Shown: positions 8,251 through 18,900 of the stretch, piece by piece
Numbering within the stretch: the first letter of the stretch is position 1
How the letters are laid out: each line of letters opens with the position of its first letter
NCBI GenBank assembly: GCA_002050355.1
Contig: MWYY01000052.1
Location: forward strand, 37,692-101,691
Reading direction: 5' to 3'
Length of the DNA: 64,000 nt
Source of the DNA: Acidobacteria bacterium 28-9
GTDB lineage: Bacteria > Acidobacteriota > Blastocatellia > Pyrinomonadales > Pyrinomonadaceae
The notes under the pieces: generated by a model
The model's database searches: none
Seen by the model: only the letters and a program-made list of their open reading frames with translations
Told to the model about the DNA's origin: nothing
Translations under genes and position numbers: made by a program

Positions 8251-10697
8251 AATTTGTATCATTTCGCCTTTCAAATCTTTTGCTCTTACTTCTTTTTGCT
8301 TCCAAAGCCTTTTACGCGCAAGGTTACAAACAGCCGCCGCAAAACGTGATGGACATTTTGAACGCGCCTTCAACGCCGACAACTTCCGTCAGTCCGGCGC
8401 ACGATAAAATTCTACTTGTCGAATCGCTTCGTAATCCGCCGATTTCCGAACTCGCACAACCGATGCTTCGGCTCGCCGGTTTGCGTATCAATCCGAACAC
8501 AAACGGACAACATCTCCAGACATATTTCGTCAAGCTAACTTTGAAAAATATTGCTGACGGACGTGAAACACCCGTCAATTTGCCGCAAGGCGCAAAGGTG
8601 ATTTCTCCGAACTGGAGTGCAGACGGCAAATACATTGCTTTCGGCAATCAAACGCCTGCAGGAATTGAACTTTGGATTTTGGACACAGGAAGCGCAAAAG
8701 CGCGAATGTTGAAAAACGTCAAAGTCAACACGGCTTTCGGCAGATTCGACTGGATGCCCGACCAGAGAAGTTTGCTGGTTAATCTGGTTCCGGCGAAACG
8801 CGGTTTCGCGCCGACTGCTTCAGGCGTTCCGACCGAGCCGAACATTCAGGAAACAGCCGGAAAAACCGGTGCGGTTCAAACTTTTCAGGATTTACTAAAA
8901 AGTCCGACCGACGAAAAATTGTTCGATTATTACGCGACTTCGCAATTGGCGCTTGTTTCGCTCGACGGCAAAACGAAGGAAATCGGTCTGCCCGCAATTT
9001 TTGAGACGGCTAATATTTCGCCCGACGGACAACATATTTTAACCGCGCGCATTGAGCATCCGTATTCATATCTTTATCCGGCTTCACGCTTTCCGAAACA
9101 AGTCGAAGTTTGGGATTTGCAGGGCAAAATACTTTACAAACTCGCCAGTCTTCCGCTCCAGGACAATCTTCCCACGCAAGGTGTTCCCGTCGGCGCGCGC
9201 AGCTACGGCTGGATTTCAACCGAAGGGGCAACGCTCGTCTGGGCGGAAGCACTCGACAAAGGCGACCCGCGAAATAAAATTACGCCGCGCGATAAATTGA
9301 TGAAAATTTCCGCACCGTTTGCAGCGCAGCCGACAGAAATCGTTCGCATCGAACAACGCTATCAAGGACGCGCTTTCGGCGAAAAAGACGGCTTGATGTT
9401 CTTCTACGATTACAACCGCGACACACAAAGGCGTCGAATGTTTTCGATGAATTACAACAGTCCTTCAGAAAAACCAAAACTGATTTTCGATTTAAACACA
9501 GGCGACCGTTATAACGACATCGGAACGCCCGTTACAAAAACTCTGCCGAATGGTTTTAGTGTCGTTCAGCAAAACAACGACGATATTTTCCTGACCGGCG
9601 CGGGCGCGTCAAACGAAGGCGACCGACCGTTTTTGCGGCGAATGAATTTACAAACATTAAAAGCCAATGAAATATGGCGTTCGGGAAATACTGATTTTGA
9701 GAGTTTCGTTGCGTTAATGGATGAAGCAGGCTCAAGATTTCTAACGCGCAAAGAATCCCCGCTCGACCCGCCGAATATTTACTTGCGCTCCTCTTGTCCG
9801 CAAAACGCAAATTGTGAAACGTCCGCTCCACAAAAATTAACAAGTTTCACAGATCCGACACCACAACTACGCGGTATTACAAAACGGCTCGTCAAATACA
9901 AACGCGGCGACGGTGTTGATTTATCTTTTACGCTCTATCTGCCGCCAAATTATAAAGAAGGCACGCGCCTGCCAACCGTCGTTTGGGCGTATCCGCTCGA
10001 ATTTACAGACGCTTCGACTGCCGGACAAGTTTCGGGTTCGACAAACCGCTACACGACAATCGGCGGATATTCTCATCTGTTCTTTTTGCTCGAAGGTTAT
10101 GCAGTTCTTGACAATACGACGATGCCGGTTGTCGGCGACCCGTTAACAGTAAATGATACTTTTATCAAGCAAATCGTTGACAGCGCACGAGCCGCGATTG
10201 ATAAAGCCGTCGAGTTGGGCGTAACCGATCGTGAACGAGTTGGCGTCGGCGGACATTCTTACGGTGCGTTTATGACGGCGAATCTGCTGGCGCATTCGGA
10301 TTTGTTCCGCGCCGGAATTGCGCGTTCGGGCGCATATAATCGAACTTTGACGCCGTTCGGTTTTCAATCGGAAAGACGCAATTTCTGGGAAGCAAAAGAG
10401 ATTTACGGAAATCTTTCGCCGTTCTTTTACGCCGACAAAATCAAAGAACCGATTCTGATGATTCACGGTGAAGCAGACAACAATCAGGGAACTTTCCCGA
10501 TTCAATCAGAAAGACTGTATGCAGCAATTCAAGGCAACGGCGGCACGGCGCGTCTCGTAATGCTGCCGCTCGAATCGCACGGCTACGCGGCGAAAGAATC
10601 AACCGAACACACGCTTTTTGAAATGATAAACTGGTTCAATAAATACGTGAAAAATGCCGCGCCACGCGGGAAAAATCAAACGGCTGGTAAAGAGTAA
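8247..10697 (+). CDS. secreted S9-family serine peptidase (glutamyl endopeptidase-like)
   Basis: An 816-residue exported peptidase with an N-terminal signal peptide (LLLLLLFASKAFYAQG). It has a beta-propeller-like region (residues about 40-530) and a C-terminal alpha/beta-hydrolase domain. The catalytic triad can be read as S671 in GGHSYGAFM, D744 in HGEADNNQGT and H778 in LESHGYAAK. The segment VVWAYPLEFTDASTAGQVSG resembles the S9D glutamyl-endopeptidase branch more than classical prolyl oligopeptidases. It overlaps coaX by 4 bp. The likely role is degradation of extracellular or periplasmic peptides. Confidence 0.9.
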   Translation: MKFVSFRLSNLLLLLLFASKAFYAQGYKQPPQNVMDILNAPSTPTTSVSPAHDKILLVESLRNPPISELAQPMLRLAGLRINPNTNGQHLQTYFVKLTLKNIADGRETPVNLPQGAKVISPNWSADGKYIAFGNQTPAGIELWILDTGSAKARMLKNVKVNTAFGRFDWMPDQRSLLVNLVPAKRGFAPTASGVPTEPNIQETAGKTGAVQTFQDLLKSPTDEKLFDYYATSQLALVSLDGKTKEIGLPAIFETANISPDGQHILTARIEHPYSYLYPASRFPKQVEVWDLQGKILYKLASLPLQDNLPTQGVPVGARSYGWISTEGATLVWAEALDKGDPRNKITPRDKLMKISAPFAAQPTEIVRIEQRYQGRAFGEKDGLMFFYDYNRDTQRRRMFSMNYNSPSEKPKLIFDLNTGDRYNDIGTPVTKTLPNGFSVVQQNNDDIFLTGAGASNEGDRPFLRRMNLQTLKANEIWRSGNTDFESFVALMDEAGSRFLTRKESPLDPPNIYLRSSCPQNANCETSAPQKLTSFTDPTPQLRGITKRLVKYKRGDGVDLSFTLYLPPNYKEGTRLPTVVWAYPLEFTDASTAGQVSGSTNRYTTIGGYSHLFFLLEGYAVLDNTTMPVVGDPLTVNDTFIKQIVDSARAAIDKAVELGVTDRERVGVGGHSYGAFMTANLLAHSDLFRAGIARSGAYNRTLTPFGFQSERRNFWEAKEIYGNLSPFFYADKIKEPILMIHGEADNNQGTFPIQSERLYAAIQGNGGTARLVMLPLESHGYAAKESTEHTLFEMINWFNKYVKNAAPRGKNQTAGKE

Positions 10698-10804
10698 AAT
10701 CCTGCTGATGATTTTCTCGTTATAGTGACAACGTAGCTTCCAAAAATCACATCGGAAGTTGTATAGCAGCAAAGCTATGAATTTCTAAATTTTAGGAGGA
10801 AGTT

Positions 10805-11200
10805 ATGAAAACACTGAAAAAATTCGGTTTAATCTTTTCCGCCGTGGTTTTTTGTTTGAGTATTGCGGCAATGAGCGCATCGGCGCAGCCGGGACACGCC
10901 AGATACGAAGGCAACAACGGAAAACACAAAGGGTGGGAAAAGCAGCGACAGCGAGCGGAGAGACGCGACGACCGTTGGGACAGGCGCAACGCTCACTATC
11001 AAACACGCAACAATCTCAACTACAATAACGGCAGACTTACCGCCGCAGAATATCACCGCTTGCAGCGAAAGAGCGCGCGTCTCGGCACGGTTGAAAATCG
11101 CTATTACCGCGACAGCAGAATAACCGAAAAAGAACAACGCAAACTCAGCAAAAAATACAGCAAATACAATCGAAAATACAACCGCGCGGCGCGTAACTAA
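10805..11200 (+). CDS. small secreted basic protein of unknown function
   Basis: A 131-residue protein with a signal peptide (SAVVFCLSIAAMSASA) followed by a very basic, Arg/Tyr/Asn-rich region with no hydrophobic core (RRDDRWDRRNAHYQTRNNLN). An AGGAGGA ribosome binding site precedes the ATG closely. The second half (LTAAEYHRLQRKSARLGTVE) looks helical and recalls small secreted proteins of related bacteria, but no function is known. It is a single-gene unit closed by a strong terminator. Confidence 0.75.
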   Translation: MKTLKKFGLIFSAVVFCLSIAAMSASAQPGHARYEGNNGKHKGWEKQRQRAERRDDRWDRRNAHYQTRNNLNYNNGRLTAAEYHRLQRKSARLGTVENRYYRDSRITEKEQRKLSKKYSKYNRKYNRAARN

Positions 11201-11230
11201 CAGTTTTCTAAAACTCTCCTCAAAATTAAT

Positions 11231-11263
11231 AAAAGGAACGAATTATTAAAATTCGTTCCTTTT
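11231..11263. terminator. bidirectional terminator between convergent genes
   Basis: A perfect 13-bp stem (aaaaggaacgaat / attcgttcctttt) with a 7-nt loop, rich in A/T on both sides. It separates the secreted basic protein gene from the convergent DUF885 gene and can serve both. Confidence 0.85.
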
Positions 11264-11313
11264 ATTTTGCGAGTTTTTTGCTGAATTAACTTTAAATTGG
11301 GCAAAGCCGACTT

Positions 11314-13050
11314 TTAACGCAGATTCATCATTTCCTTTACATATTTCGCGGCAGGCGAGCCGAACGAAAGCATTTTGTCGTGCATCTGTTTTAAATCAAC
11401 CGCGCCCTTATGTTTCGATTCATACGCGCGGCGAATGTCGTTGACTTCGACCGAACCGACATAATATGTCGAAAGCTGAGTCGAAGAAAGCTGCGCGCGT
11501 TTCCATTTTCCCGCCGCTTCGCCTTCTTCTTGAAACCCTTCGTTCATCATAAAAGCAACCGCTTCTTTTTCGGTCATTCCTGTTGTGTGGATTTTCTGGT
11601 CAATGATTGAATTGATAATCACGCGCAGTTTCATTTTCAATTGCTGCATACGAGTCTCTGCGCCGCCGAAACCTTTCTCAGCCATAAGCTGCTCGGCGTA
11701 AACCGCCCAGCCTTCGATAAAAGAGCCGCTTGTAAAAACGGCGCGCAGCATCGTCGGAGCTTTGAATCGGTTGGCGTGCATCAATTGCAGATAATGTCCG
11801 GGCATCGCTTCGTGAATCGTTAAATCATTCAGCATATAATCGTTGTATTCGCGGAAAAATGATTGGCTTCTCTGCGGCGTCCAATCTTTCGGCGTCGGCG
11901 AAATAGCGTAAAAAGTCTCGTTTCGTTTCTCAAACGGTCCGGCGGAATCGCAGTAAGCGACGGACGCTCCGCGAGCAAATTCCGGCATCACAATAACTTT
12001 TACGGGTTCGTTCGGAACCGTAACGAGACGGTTGGTTTGGACGAAATCAGTTGTTGCCTTCAAGTTTTCGGTTGCTTTTCCGACGATGGTTTCATTAGTC
12101 GGGCGCGATTCGGCGAGTTTGTTTAGAACCGATTTGATGACGAGTTTTTTATCATTTAATTTTGCCGCGTTTTTCTCGTTCGGAAAATACTGTTTGTAGA
12201 GCGGCAACGCAACCTGATGCATTACTATCTGCGTCGCTCGCAAATCGGCTTCGGCGCGCCTTAAAAGTTCTTCTTTCGATAAATCAGACTCTAAAGCGAA
12301 TCGTAATTTCTGACGGTATTTAGCATCGCCAATCCGAAAATCGCCCTTTGAGCGTGGCAACAAATCTTTTTCTAACCATTTGCCGTAATCTTCGAGTGCT
12401 GCAATCGCTTTTGCCTGCGAGGGCGCGAGTTCAGCTTTCATTGACGGCTCTTTATCAACGAACATTTGCAACTCTTCCCGAATTAAACCGATAACGCCTT
12501 TGTTTTGGGCAATTGCCGTTCCTGTGTGAATGCGCGGCGGATTTTTCAGATTCGTTTTCGCGGCGGCGACAACATCGGAAATTGCTTCAAGACGTGCTTT
12601 GACGTTTCTCAATCTGGTCAGAAGCGGCGCAAAATCGCGCGCAATCAAATTATTTATTGCCGTGCCGACGTTGTAAAAAATCGGATTCCATTCGTATTCG
12701 CGCAAAACGTCCGTCTGAAAAATGTTGTATTCGAGATTGTCGCGCATAATTCGCGCGTCGATGTTGTTAACTTTGCTCAAACGGGCAAGCGGAATTCGTT
12801 TGAGCTGCACCAAATACGACGCGGTAAAATCGCGCGCACGTTTAATTCCAGCCAAACTGTAATCATTTAGGCGATTGTCATAGCGATGTTCGCCGAGGTT
12901 GGTCGCCCATTCGGGATTCATCTCTAAAAGTTCGGTGATATAACGGTTTGCCAACCGTTCAAATTGCTTGTCAGCCGCGCTTGAAAAAGCCGCCGTGGTT
13001 TGCGTGAAAAATAAAAAGCTAAAAATTAAAATCAAAATTTTGCCGGTCAT
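11314..13050 (-). CDS. secreted DUF885-family metallopeptidase-like protein
   Basis: A 578-residue exported protein with a signal peptide (ILILIFSFLFFTQTTAAFS). The C-terminal half has the family zinc-binding-like motif HEAMPGHYLQ (histidine at residue 413). DUF885 proteins are putative zinc carboxypeptidases or dipeptidases; the substrate is unknown. The length is typical of the family. It is transcribed divergently from the amidase gene at 13230 and ends at the shared terminator. Confidence 0.85.
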   Translation of the reverse strand: MTGKILILIFSFLFFTQTTAAFSSAADKQFERLANRYITELLEMNPEWATNLGEHRYDNRLNDYSLAGIKRARDFTASYLVQLKRIPLARLSKVNNIDARIMRDNLEYNIFQTDVLREYEWNPIFYNVGTAINNLIARDFAPLLTRLRNVKARLEAISDVVAAAKTNLKNPPRIHTGTAIAQNKGVIGLIREELQMFVDKEPSMKAELAPSQAKAIAALEDYGKWLEKDLLPRSKGDFRIGDAKYRQKLRFALESDLSKEELLRRAEADLRATQIVMHQVALPLYKQYFPNEKNAAKLNDKKLVIKSVLNKLAESRPTNETIVGKATENLKATTDFVQTNRLVTVPNEPVKVIVMPEFARGASVAYCDSAGPFEKRNETFYAISPTPKDWTPQRSQSFFREYNDYMLNDLTIHEAMPGHYLQLMHANRFKAPTMLRAVFTSGSFIEGWAVYAEQLMAEKGFGGAETRMQQLKMKLRVIINSIIDQKIHTTGMTEKEAVAFMMNEGFQEEGEAAGKWKRAQLSSTQLSTYYVGSVEVNDIRRAYESKHKGAVDLKQMHDKMLSFGSPAAKYVKEMMNLR

Positions 13051-13229
13051 TTGTGGATTTTTCCTTTAATGTTTGTTGTGACAAACTCTATTATGAATCG
13101 AATCGGCGGCAGTGTCCAACAAATTTTAAAAATCGAATTTGTTTGTTTCAAGCCATTTGCGAAACCGTACAGCTTTGCGCTATAAGCTAAATAAAGCATT
13201 AAATTTTTTCTAACTTTCGTCAAACAGAT

Positions 13230-14843
13230 ATGAAAACCGAGAACCAAAATCGTCGAGAATTTCTGCAACTCAGCGGCGCAGCAGCAACAGGCGTTGTCGC
13301 CGCTTTAAGCGTTATGAAAAACGTAGATGCGAAAGAAGGCGCTCTAACCTTGAGCGACACGAACGAAGAATTGATTGAAACAACCGTCGGCGAACTGCAA
13401 GCAAGAATGCAGTCTGGAAATCTTTCCGCCAAAAAGCTCGTCGAAAAATATCTCGAACGAATAAAAGACATCGACCCGAAACTAAATTCGGTTATCGAAA
13501 TTAACCCGGACGCCGAGCGCATTGCCGAAGAACTCGACAGAGAGCGCAAAAACGGTCGCACGCGCGGTGCGCTGCACGGCATTCCGATTCTTATCAAAGA
13601 CAATATAGACACCGCCGACCGAATGAAAACAACTGCTGGAAGTCTTGCTTTGCTCAACGCACCGACCCCGAAACAAGACGCTTTTATCGTTCAGCAATTA
13701 CGCAAATCCGGCGCTGTAATCTTGGGCAAAACGAATTTGAGCGAATGGGCAAATTTCCGCTCGACAAAATCTTCGAGCGGCTGGTCGGCGCGCGGCGGAC
13801 AAACGCGCAATCCGTATGTTTTAGACCGCAATCCGTGCGGCTCAAGTTCCGGTTCAGGTTCAGCAATCGCGGCAAATCTCGCTGCAATCGGCATTGGCAC
13901 GGAAACAGACGGCTCAATTGTTTGTCCGGCGGCAACGTGCGGAATCGTCGGCATCAAACCGACTTTGGGTTTGATTTCCCGCAGCGGCATTATTCCGATT
14001 GCGCACAGCCAGGACACAGCAGGACCGATGACACGCACGGTTGCGGACGCGGCGATTTTGCTCGGCATTCTTGTCGGAAACGACCGAAACGACCCGATAA
14101 CCGCGCAAAGTGCAAAAGGCGCGAAAGATTATACAAAGTTTTTGCAAAAAGATGGTTTGCGCGGAATGCGAATCGGCGTCGGGAGACAATATTTTGGTAG
14201 AAATGCAAAAATTGATGGTGTAATCGAGCCGCATCTTCAAATTTTGAAAAACGGCGGCGCAACATTAATGGACGTAAAATTTCCAACTTTGCAGCAGTTT
14301 GGCGATGCCGAATACGAGGTTTTGCTTTACGAATTCAAAACGGATTTGAATAAATATTTAGCCGAACGCAATTCGCCGTATAAAACGCTTGCCGATTTAA
14401 TCAAATTCAACGAAGACAACCGCGACCGCGAGATGCCGTTTTTCGGTCAGGAGATATTTTTGCAAGCCGAAAAAAAAGGCAATTTAAGCGAACGCGCATA
14501 TCGTCTCGCGCTGCAAAAATCCAAAAACTTATCGCAGGCGCAAGGCATCGACGCGATAATGACGACGAATAAACTCGATGCGATTGTTGCGCCGTCGGGC
14601 GGCGTGGCGTGGATGACCGATCTGATCAACGGCGATTGCGGAGTTTTTGAAAGCTCTTCATTATCAGCAGTTTCCGGTTATCCGAACATTACAGTTCCAG
14701 CCGGTTACGTGCAGGGCTTGCCCGCCGGAATTTCATTTTTCGGACGCGCATTCAGCGAACCGACACTGATAAAAATCGCCTACGCTTTCGAGCAGGCGAC
14801 AAAGGCACGAAGAACGCCAAAGTTTTTGCCGTCTTACATATAA
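13230..14843 (+). CDS. amidase (amidase-signature family) with Tat-like signal
   Basis: A 537-residue hydrolase of amide bonds. The N-terminus (NRREFLQLSGAAATGVVAA) has a twin-arginine pattern, so it is probably exported folded. The Ser-cisSer-Lys catalytic set is recognisable: Lys in PILIKDNIDT, Ser in GSSSGSGSAIAAN and Ser in GTETDGSIVCPA. It resembles GatA-like or secreted amidases, but no gatB/C lies nearby, so a role in tRNA transamidation is unlikely. The stop codon directly abuts a 21-bp palindrome. Confidence 0.9.
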   Translation: MKTENQNRREFLQLSGAAATGVVAALSVMKNVDAKEGALTLSDTNEELIETTVGELQARMQSGNLSAKKLVEKYLERIKDIDPKLNSVIEINPDAERIAEELDRERKNGRTRGALHGIPILIKDNIDTADRMKTTAGSLALLNAPTPKQDAFIVQQLRKSGAVILGKTNLSEWANFRSTKSSSGWSARGGQTRNPYVLDRNPCGSSSGSGSAIAANLAAIGIGTETDGSIVCPAATCGIVGIKPTLGLISRSGIIPIAHSQDTAGPMTRTVADAAILLGILVGNDRNDPITAQSAKGAKDYTKFLQKDGLRGMRIGVGRQYFGRNAKIDGVIEPHLQILKNGGATLMDVKFPTLQQFGDAEYEVLLYEFKTDLNKYLAERNSPYKTLADLIKFNEDNRDREMPFFGQEIFLQAEKKGNLSERAYRLALQKSKNLSQAQGIDAIMTTNKLDAIVAPSGGVAWMTDLINGDCGVFESSSLSAVSGYPNITVPAGYVQGLPAGISFFGRAFSEPTLIKIAYAFEQATKARRTPKFLPSYI

Positions 14844-14899
14844 AAATCACCGCAGAGACGCAGACCAACTTTGTGTCATCTGCGTCTCTGCGGTGATTT
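14844..14899. terminator. 21-bp palindrome between convergent genes
   Basis: Positions 14844-14864 are exactly complementary to 14879-14899, with a 14-nt loop. It begins directly after the amidase stop and ends 3 bp before the convergent SDR gene. The core (caccgcagagacgcaga) is of the repetitive-palindrome type, so it may be a dispersed repeat used as a two-way terminator. Confidence 0.75.
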
Positions 14900-14902
14900 A
14901 TT

Positions 14903-15949
14903 TTATTTGAAAACCCCATCGCCCAAAAAATTTTCGCGCAAAAATTTAATCGTATCGTTGAGTGTTTCCTGTGGGTCGCGTGTCGTAAAGTTTAACTCTT
15001 CCGCCGCTTTGGACGAGTCGAAATACCAAAAATGCTCGCCCATCTCGACTTCGGATGCTTCAAACGGCGCGGTTTTATTGAAATTTTTATAAATCGAGTC
15101 GACAAAATTTGCGCCAATGACGGCGATGCTTTTCGGCATTTTCAGCATCGGCGCAGATACGCCTGATAATCTTTCAAGCCGTCCGAAAAATTGCGCAAAA
15201 GTCCAATTTGCCGCGCCAAGCAAGTATCTTTCCGTGTGTCTGCCTTTGTCCAAAGCATTTACAAATGCGTTTGCGGCGTCGCGCACGTCAACAAAATTCA
15301 AGCCGCCCGAAGGCATCGTCGGCAATTTTTTCGCCATAAAATCAAGCACGACTTTTGTCGAGCTAAGGCGCTCGTCGCCCGCTCCCAAAAGCAGCGACGG
15401 ATTTAAGATAACGAGCCGTTCGCCTTTGTCCCGGAAAGCGCCAAGGGCAGTTTTTTCCTGATAATATTTTGAAGCGTAATAAGCCCATTTCGTCAAAATT
15501 TTGACCGGCTGCGGGTAATTTTCATCCAAAATTTCTGGCGTCTCGGAGATTGCGCTCGTCCCGGAAGATGAGGCGAGAATGAAATTTTTCACGCCGTTCT
15601 CTTTTGCCGCTTCGCATAAAAGCCGCGTGCCTTCGACGTGAATTTTGTTCATCTGCGCCGCGCCTTCGTAGACAAACGAAACTTTTCCTGCCAGATGATA
15701 AACGGCTTCGACGTTTTTTGTCGCGCCGCTCACGTCTTCCCTTTTCGTTACCGAACCGGCAAACGCTTCGACGCCGCTGTCAGTCATCCATTCAGGAACG
15801 CTAGACGCCATCACGCGCAAATTCTTCGCACCGGCGTCTAAGAATTGCCGAACAATATGTATGCCAAGAAAGCCTGTGCCGCCGGTAATTAAAATTTTAC
15901 GCTCGGTTTTTATTAAAGCCTTCGATTTACTTTTCGTTTTTGTTGCCAT
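14903..15949 (-). CDS. NAD(P)-dependent epimerase/dehydratase (extended SDR)
   Basis: A 348-residue extended short-chain dehydrogenase. It has the nucleotide-binding TGGTGFLG near residue 22 and an active-site YASKYYQEK preceded by SSSGTSA. The substrate is unknown; relatives act on sugar nucleotides, sterols or dihydroflavonol-type compounds. It begins 2 bp after the stop of the 1477-residue lipid enzyme and shares its strand, so it probably works in the same pathway, perhaps reducing the acyl or ether intermediate. A basic N-terminal extension (KTKSKSKALIKTE) precedes the fold. Confidence 0.85.
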   Translation of the reverse strand: MATKTKSKSKALIKTERKILITGGTGFLGIHIVRQFLDAGAKNLRVMASSVPEWMTDSGVEAFAGSVTKREDVSGATKNVEAVYHLAGKVSFVYEGAAQMNKIHVEGTRLLCEAAKENGVKNFILASSSGTSAISETPEILDENYPQPVKILTKWAYYASKYYQEKTALGAFRDKGERLVILNPSLLLGAGDERLSSTKVVLDFMAKKLPTMPSGGLNFVDVRDAANAFVNALDKGRHTERYLLGAANWTFAQFFGRLERLSGVSAPMLKMPKSIAVIGANFVDSIYKNFNKTAPFEASEVEMGEHFWYFDSSKAAEELNFTTRDPQETLNDTIKFLRENFLGDGVFK

Positions 15950-15951
15950 TT

Positions 15952-18900
15952 TTAGTCGTCGATGACCGCTTCTCTCTTGCGAGTTTTACGCCGTTCGGCG
16001 CGCCACTGTTTTCTTATACCAGCGACATGGAATTTGTCTTTTTTGCCGTTGCTGCCGTTATCGTCGCGCATATTTTCAATTTCAAACTGGACGCGCGCGG
16101 CAATCAAACGATAGGCTTCGGTTTTCGGGACGCCTTTTGTCATCTCGAAAAGTTCGTCGTATTCAAGAAATCGCCCGACTTTTGCGCCGATGCTGGCACC
16201 GATGCTGCTCGCTTTCGGAATCGTCGCACCTTTCGGAAAGGCTTCGTATGTTCCCCAAATATAAACGGGCAGAATGCCGGTTTTGTTGTTTAGCGCGAGG
16301 TAACCGATGATTGGTTTGAATTCGTTTATCTCGCCCGTCTGCGAACGCCCGCCTTCGGGGAAAATCAGTGTGTTGTAGCCTTCATTTAGAATCTGCGTTA
16401 CGTGGCGCAGCGATTGGCGCAAACTTCCCGTTCTTTCAATCGGGACGAGCGTCGTGAAATTATTCATATACGCGCGTTTGTATTTCGTATCGAACCAGTA
16501 ATCGGCAGCGGCGACGGCGACGGTTTGCTCCGCCACATCGTCGCCAAGCGCGTATTTTACGAGTCCCATATCGAGGTGCGAAGCGTGGTTTGCCGCGACG
16601 ATAAAATTCGTGTGCGGCGGAACGTTTCCGACGCCTTCGATGTTGGTCTTCAGAATGTCGTTGTAAAGCGTGTTTTGCGCGAGGCTGACAACCTGATTTC
16701 CGACGCGGCGGACAATCGACGGAATAAAAAGCTCTTCGTCTTTTTTCTCTTCGGTTTTCGGCTCGTCAACAATCTTTTTCGATTTATCGACGCGCTGTGC
16801 GGCGGTCATTAATTCTCGAATGGTTTCGACTTCGTTCAAAGTATCGGGCGAGACAACGCGCCCGCCCGCGTCTTCGACTGCCGCTTGCAATTCAACAAAC
16901 ATTAAACTGTCAAAACCCAAATCCGCGAGTTTCGTTTCCAGAGCGACATCGGAAAGCGGGCGATTCGTTACGTTTGCGACAATTTTTCTGAGCCAAATTA
17001 CGTTGTCGTCGTTTTTTGCGTTTGAATCTATGCGCGTTTTCTTTTTTGATTTATCTTCCAAATTTCGCAGCATTTCGACAACTTCGGGACGTTTTACCTT
17101 GCGCGTTGCTGTGCGCGGCAACTCAAACGGCGTAAAATGCACGACTTTGACGCGCTTGAAAAATGGCAGAGCGGATGAAACTTCACGGAAATGCGCTTCG
17201 ACTTTGCGATTTGTATCCGCACGAGAAAGCGCAATGTCGTATTCGTAATCCGGCACAACCAGCACGGCAATTTTTTCGCCGCCTTCGGCATCGGGCAAAC
17301 CGGTTACCGACATTTCTTTGACAAAAGGCGATTTACCGTATAAATCTTCAATCTCGTCGGGGTAAATATTTTTGCCGTTGCTGTCAATTATTACGTCTTT
17401 CGAGCGCCCGACAATATACAAATTTCCGTCCTCGTCGAGTCTGCCAAGATCGCCCGTTTTCAACCAGCGGTCTTGCAAAACTTCGGCGGTCGCCTCCTCG
17501 TTATTAAAATAACCGAGCATCACATTTTGACCGCGCGCTATAACTTCGCCGACGCCGTTTTCGTCCGGCTCGTTGATTTTGACTTCGACGCCCGAAAGCG
17601 GTTTGCCGACACTGCCGCGGAGCAATTTGTTGCCCGGACGCGCGACAGTCAAAACCGGCGCCGATTCGGTTAGCCCATAGCCTTCGAGAACGGTAAAACC
17701 AAGCCCGTGTAAATCCTTCTGTACTTTTTCGCTCAATGCGGAACCGCCTGAAATCAAATAGCGCATCCGTCCGCCCAAGCCTTGATGTATCGGGAAGAAC
17801 ACAATCGGTCCAAAATTGAACGGCGTGTTGTCGCGCAGCCACGCGTTAAAATCAATTATGTTGTCGGCAAGGTCGGCAAACCAATCACCGCGCTCGCGCA
17901 GACGAGTTTTTATTCGCCGGTGCAGCATTTCCCACAGAGCGGGAACGCCGACCATTCCGGTAACGTGACCGTTTTCGATGGCGTATGAAAGCTCCTCGCT
18001 GCTCAATTCTTCCAAATAAGTAATTTGCGTCCCATTAGCAAACGGCGTCAAAAATCCGGCGGAAAATTCAAACGTATGATGAAGCGGCAAAACCGACAAA
18101 ACGCCGTCGCTAATGCTCATATCGAGAACCGAGCCCAGCATCGAAACCATATTGACGAAATTTTTGTGCGAGAGCATCACGGCTTTCGGTGTACCGGTCG
18201 TCCCGCTCGTAAAAATTAAAGAAGCGACGTTGTTTGCCAGAACTTTTGGCGGAAGCAACGCAAGTCGTTCAGCTTCTTCGCTTTCGGTCGGCATTTCAAA
18301 AACATTTGTGAAATCGTAAATTGGAATTTTTAGATTATGTTTTTCAAGTTCGCTGGCTAAGTCTGGAGTTTCATCTTCGAGCTTCGGGCTAATCAAAATC
18401 ATTGACGCTTCGCTCGCCTTCGCAAATTTAGCGATATCTTCCGCGCTCGAACTCGGGTCGAGCGGCACGGCAACCGCGCCGGTTTTCAAAATGCCGAAAT
18501 ATGCCAAGCCCCATTCGGGCATATTGTGTGAAAAAAGTATGACTTTCTGTGTCGGCGTAAGTCCCTTTTCCGCCAAAAATCCGGCAGCGCGTAAAGTTAA
18601 TTCTCTGACATCTTCATAAGTATATTGCTCTTTTTTGCCGCCCCGCTCAATTCGCATCGCCACGCGCGTCGGAAAACGTTTTGTCGCCGTGTCGAACAAA
18701 TCAATCAAATCCTTATAAGTGTGCGAGCGTTTTTCCTGCAATTTAAGGTCTTCTTCCAATTGCGGCAAAACCCATTTTCTGAGTCCCGGAAAATGCACGT
18801 TCAGCCAGTAATCATACCAATCCAGTTTTTCGGGATACCACGGCAGCAGATTTTTCTCGTTATCCTTAATCAATGAATGCAAAGCCCGCGTATTGTCGGC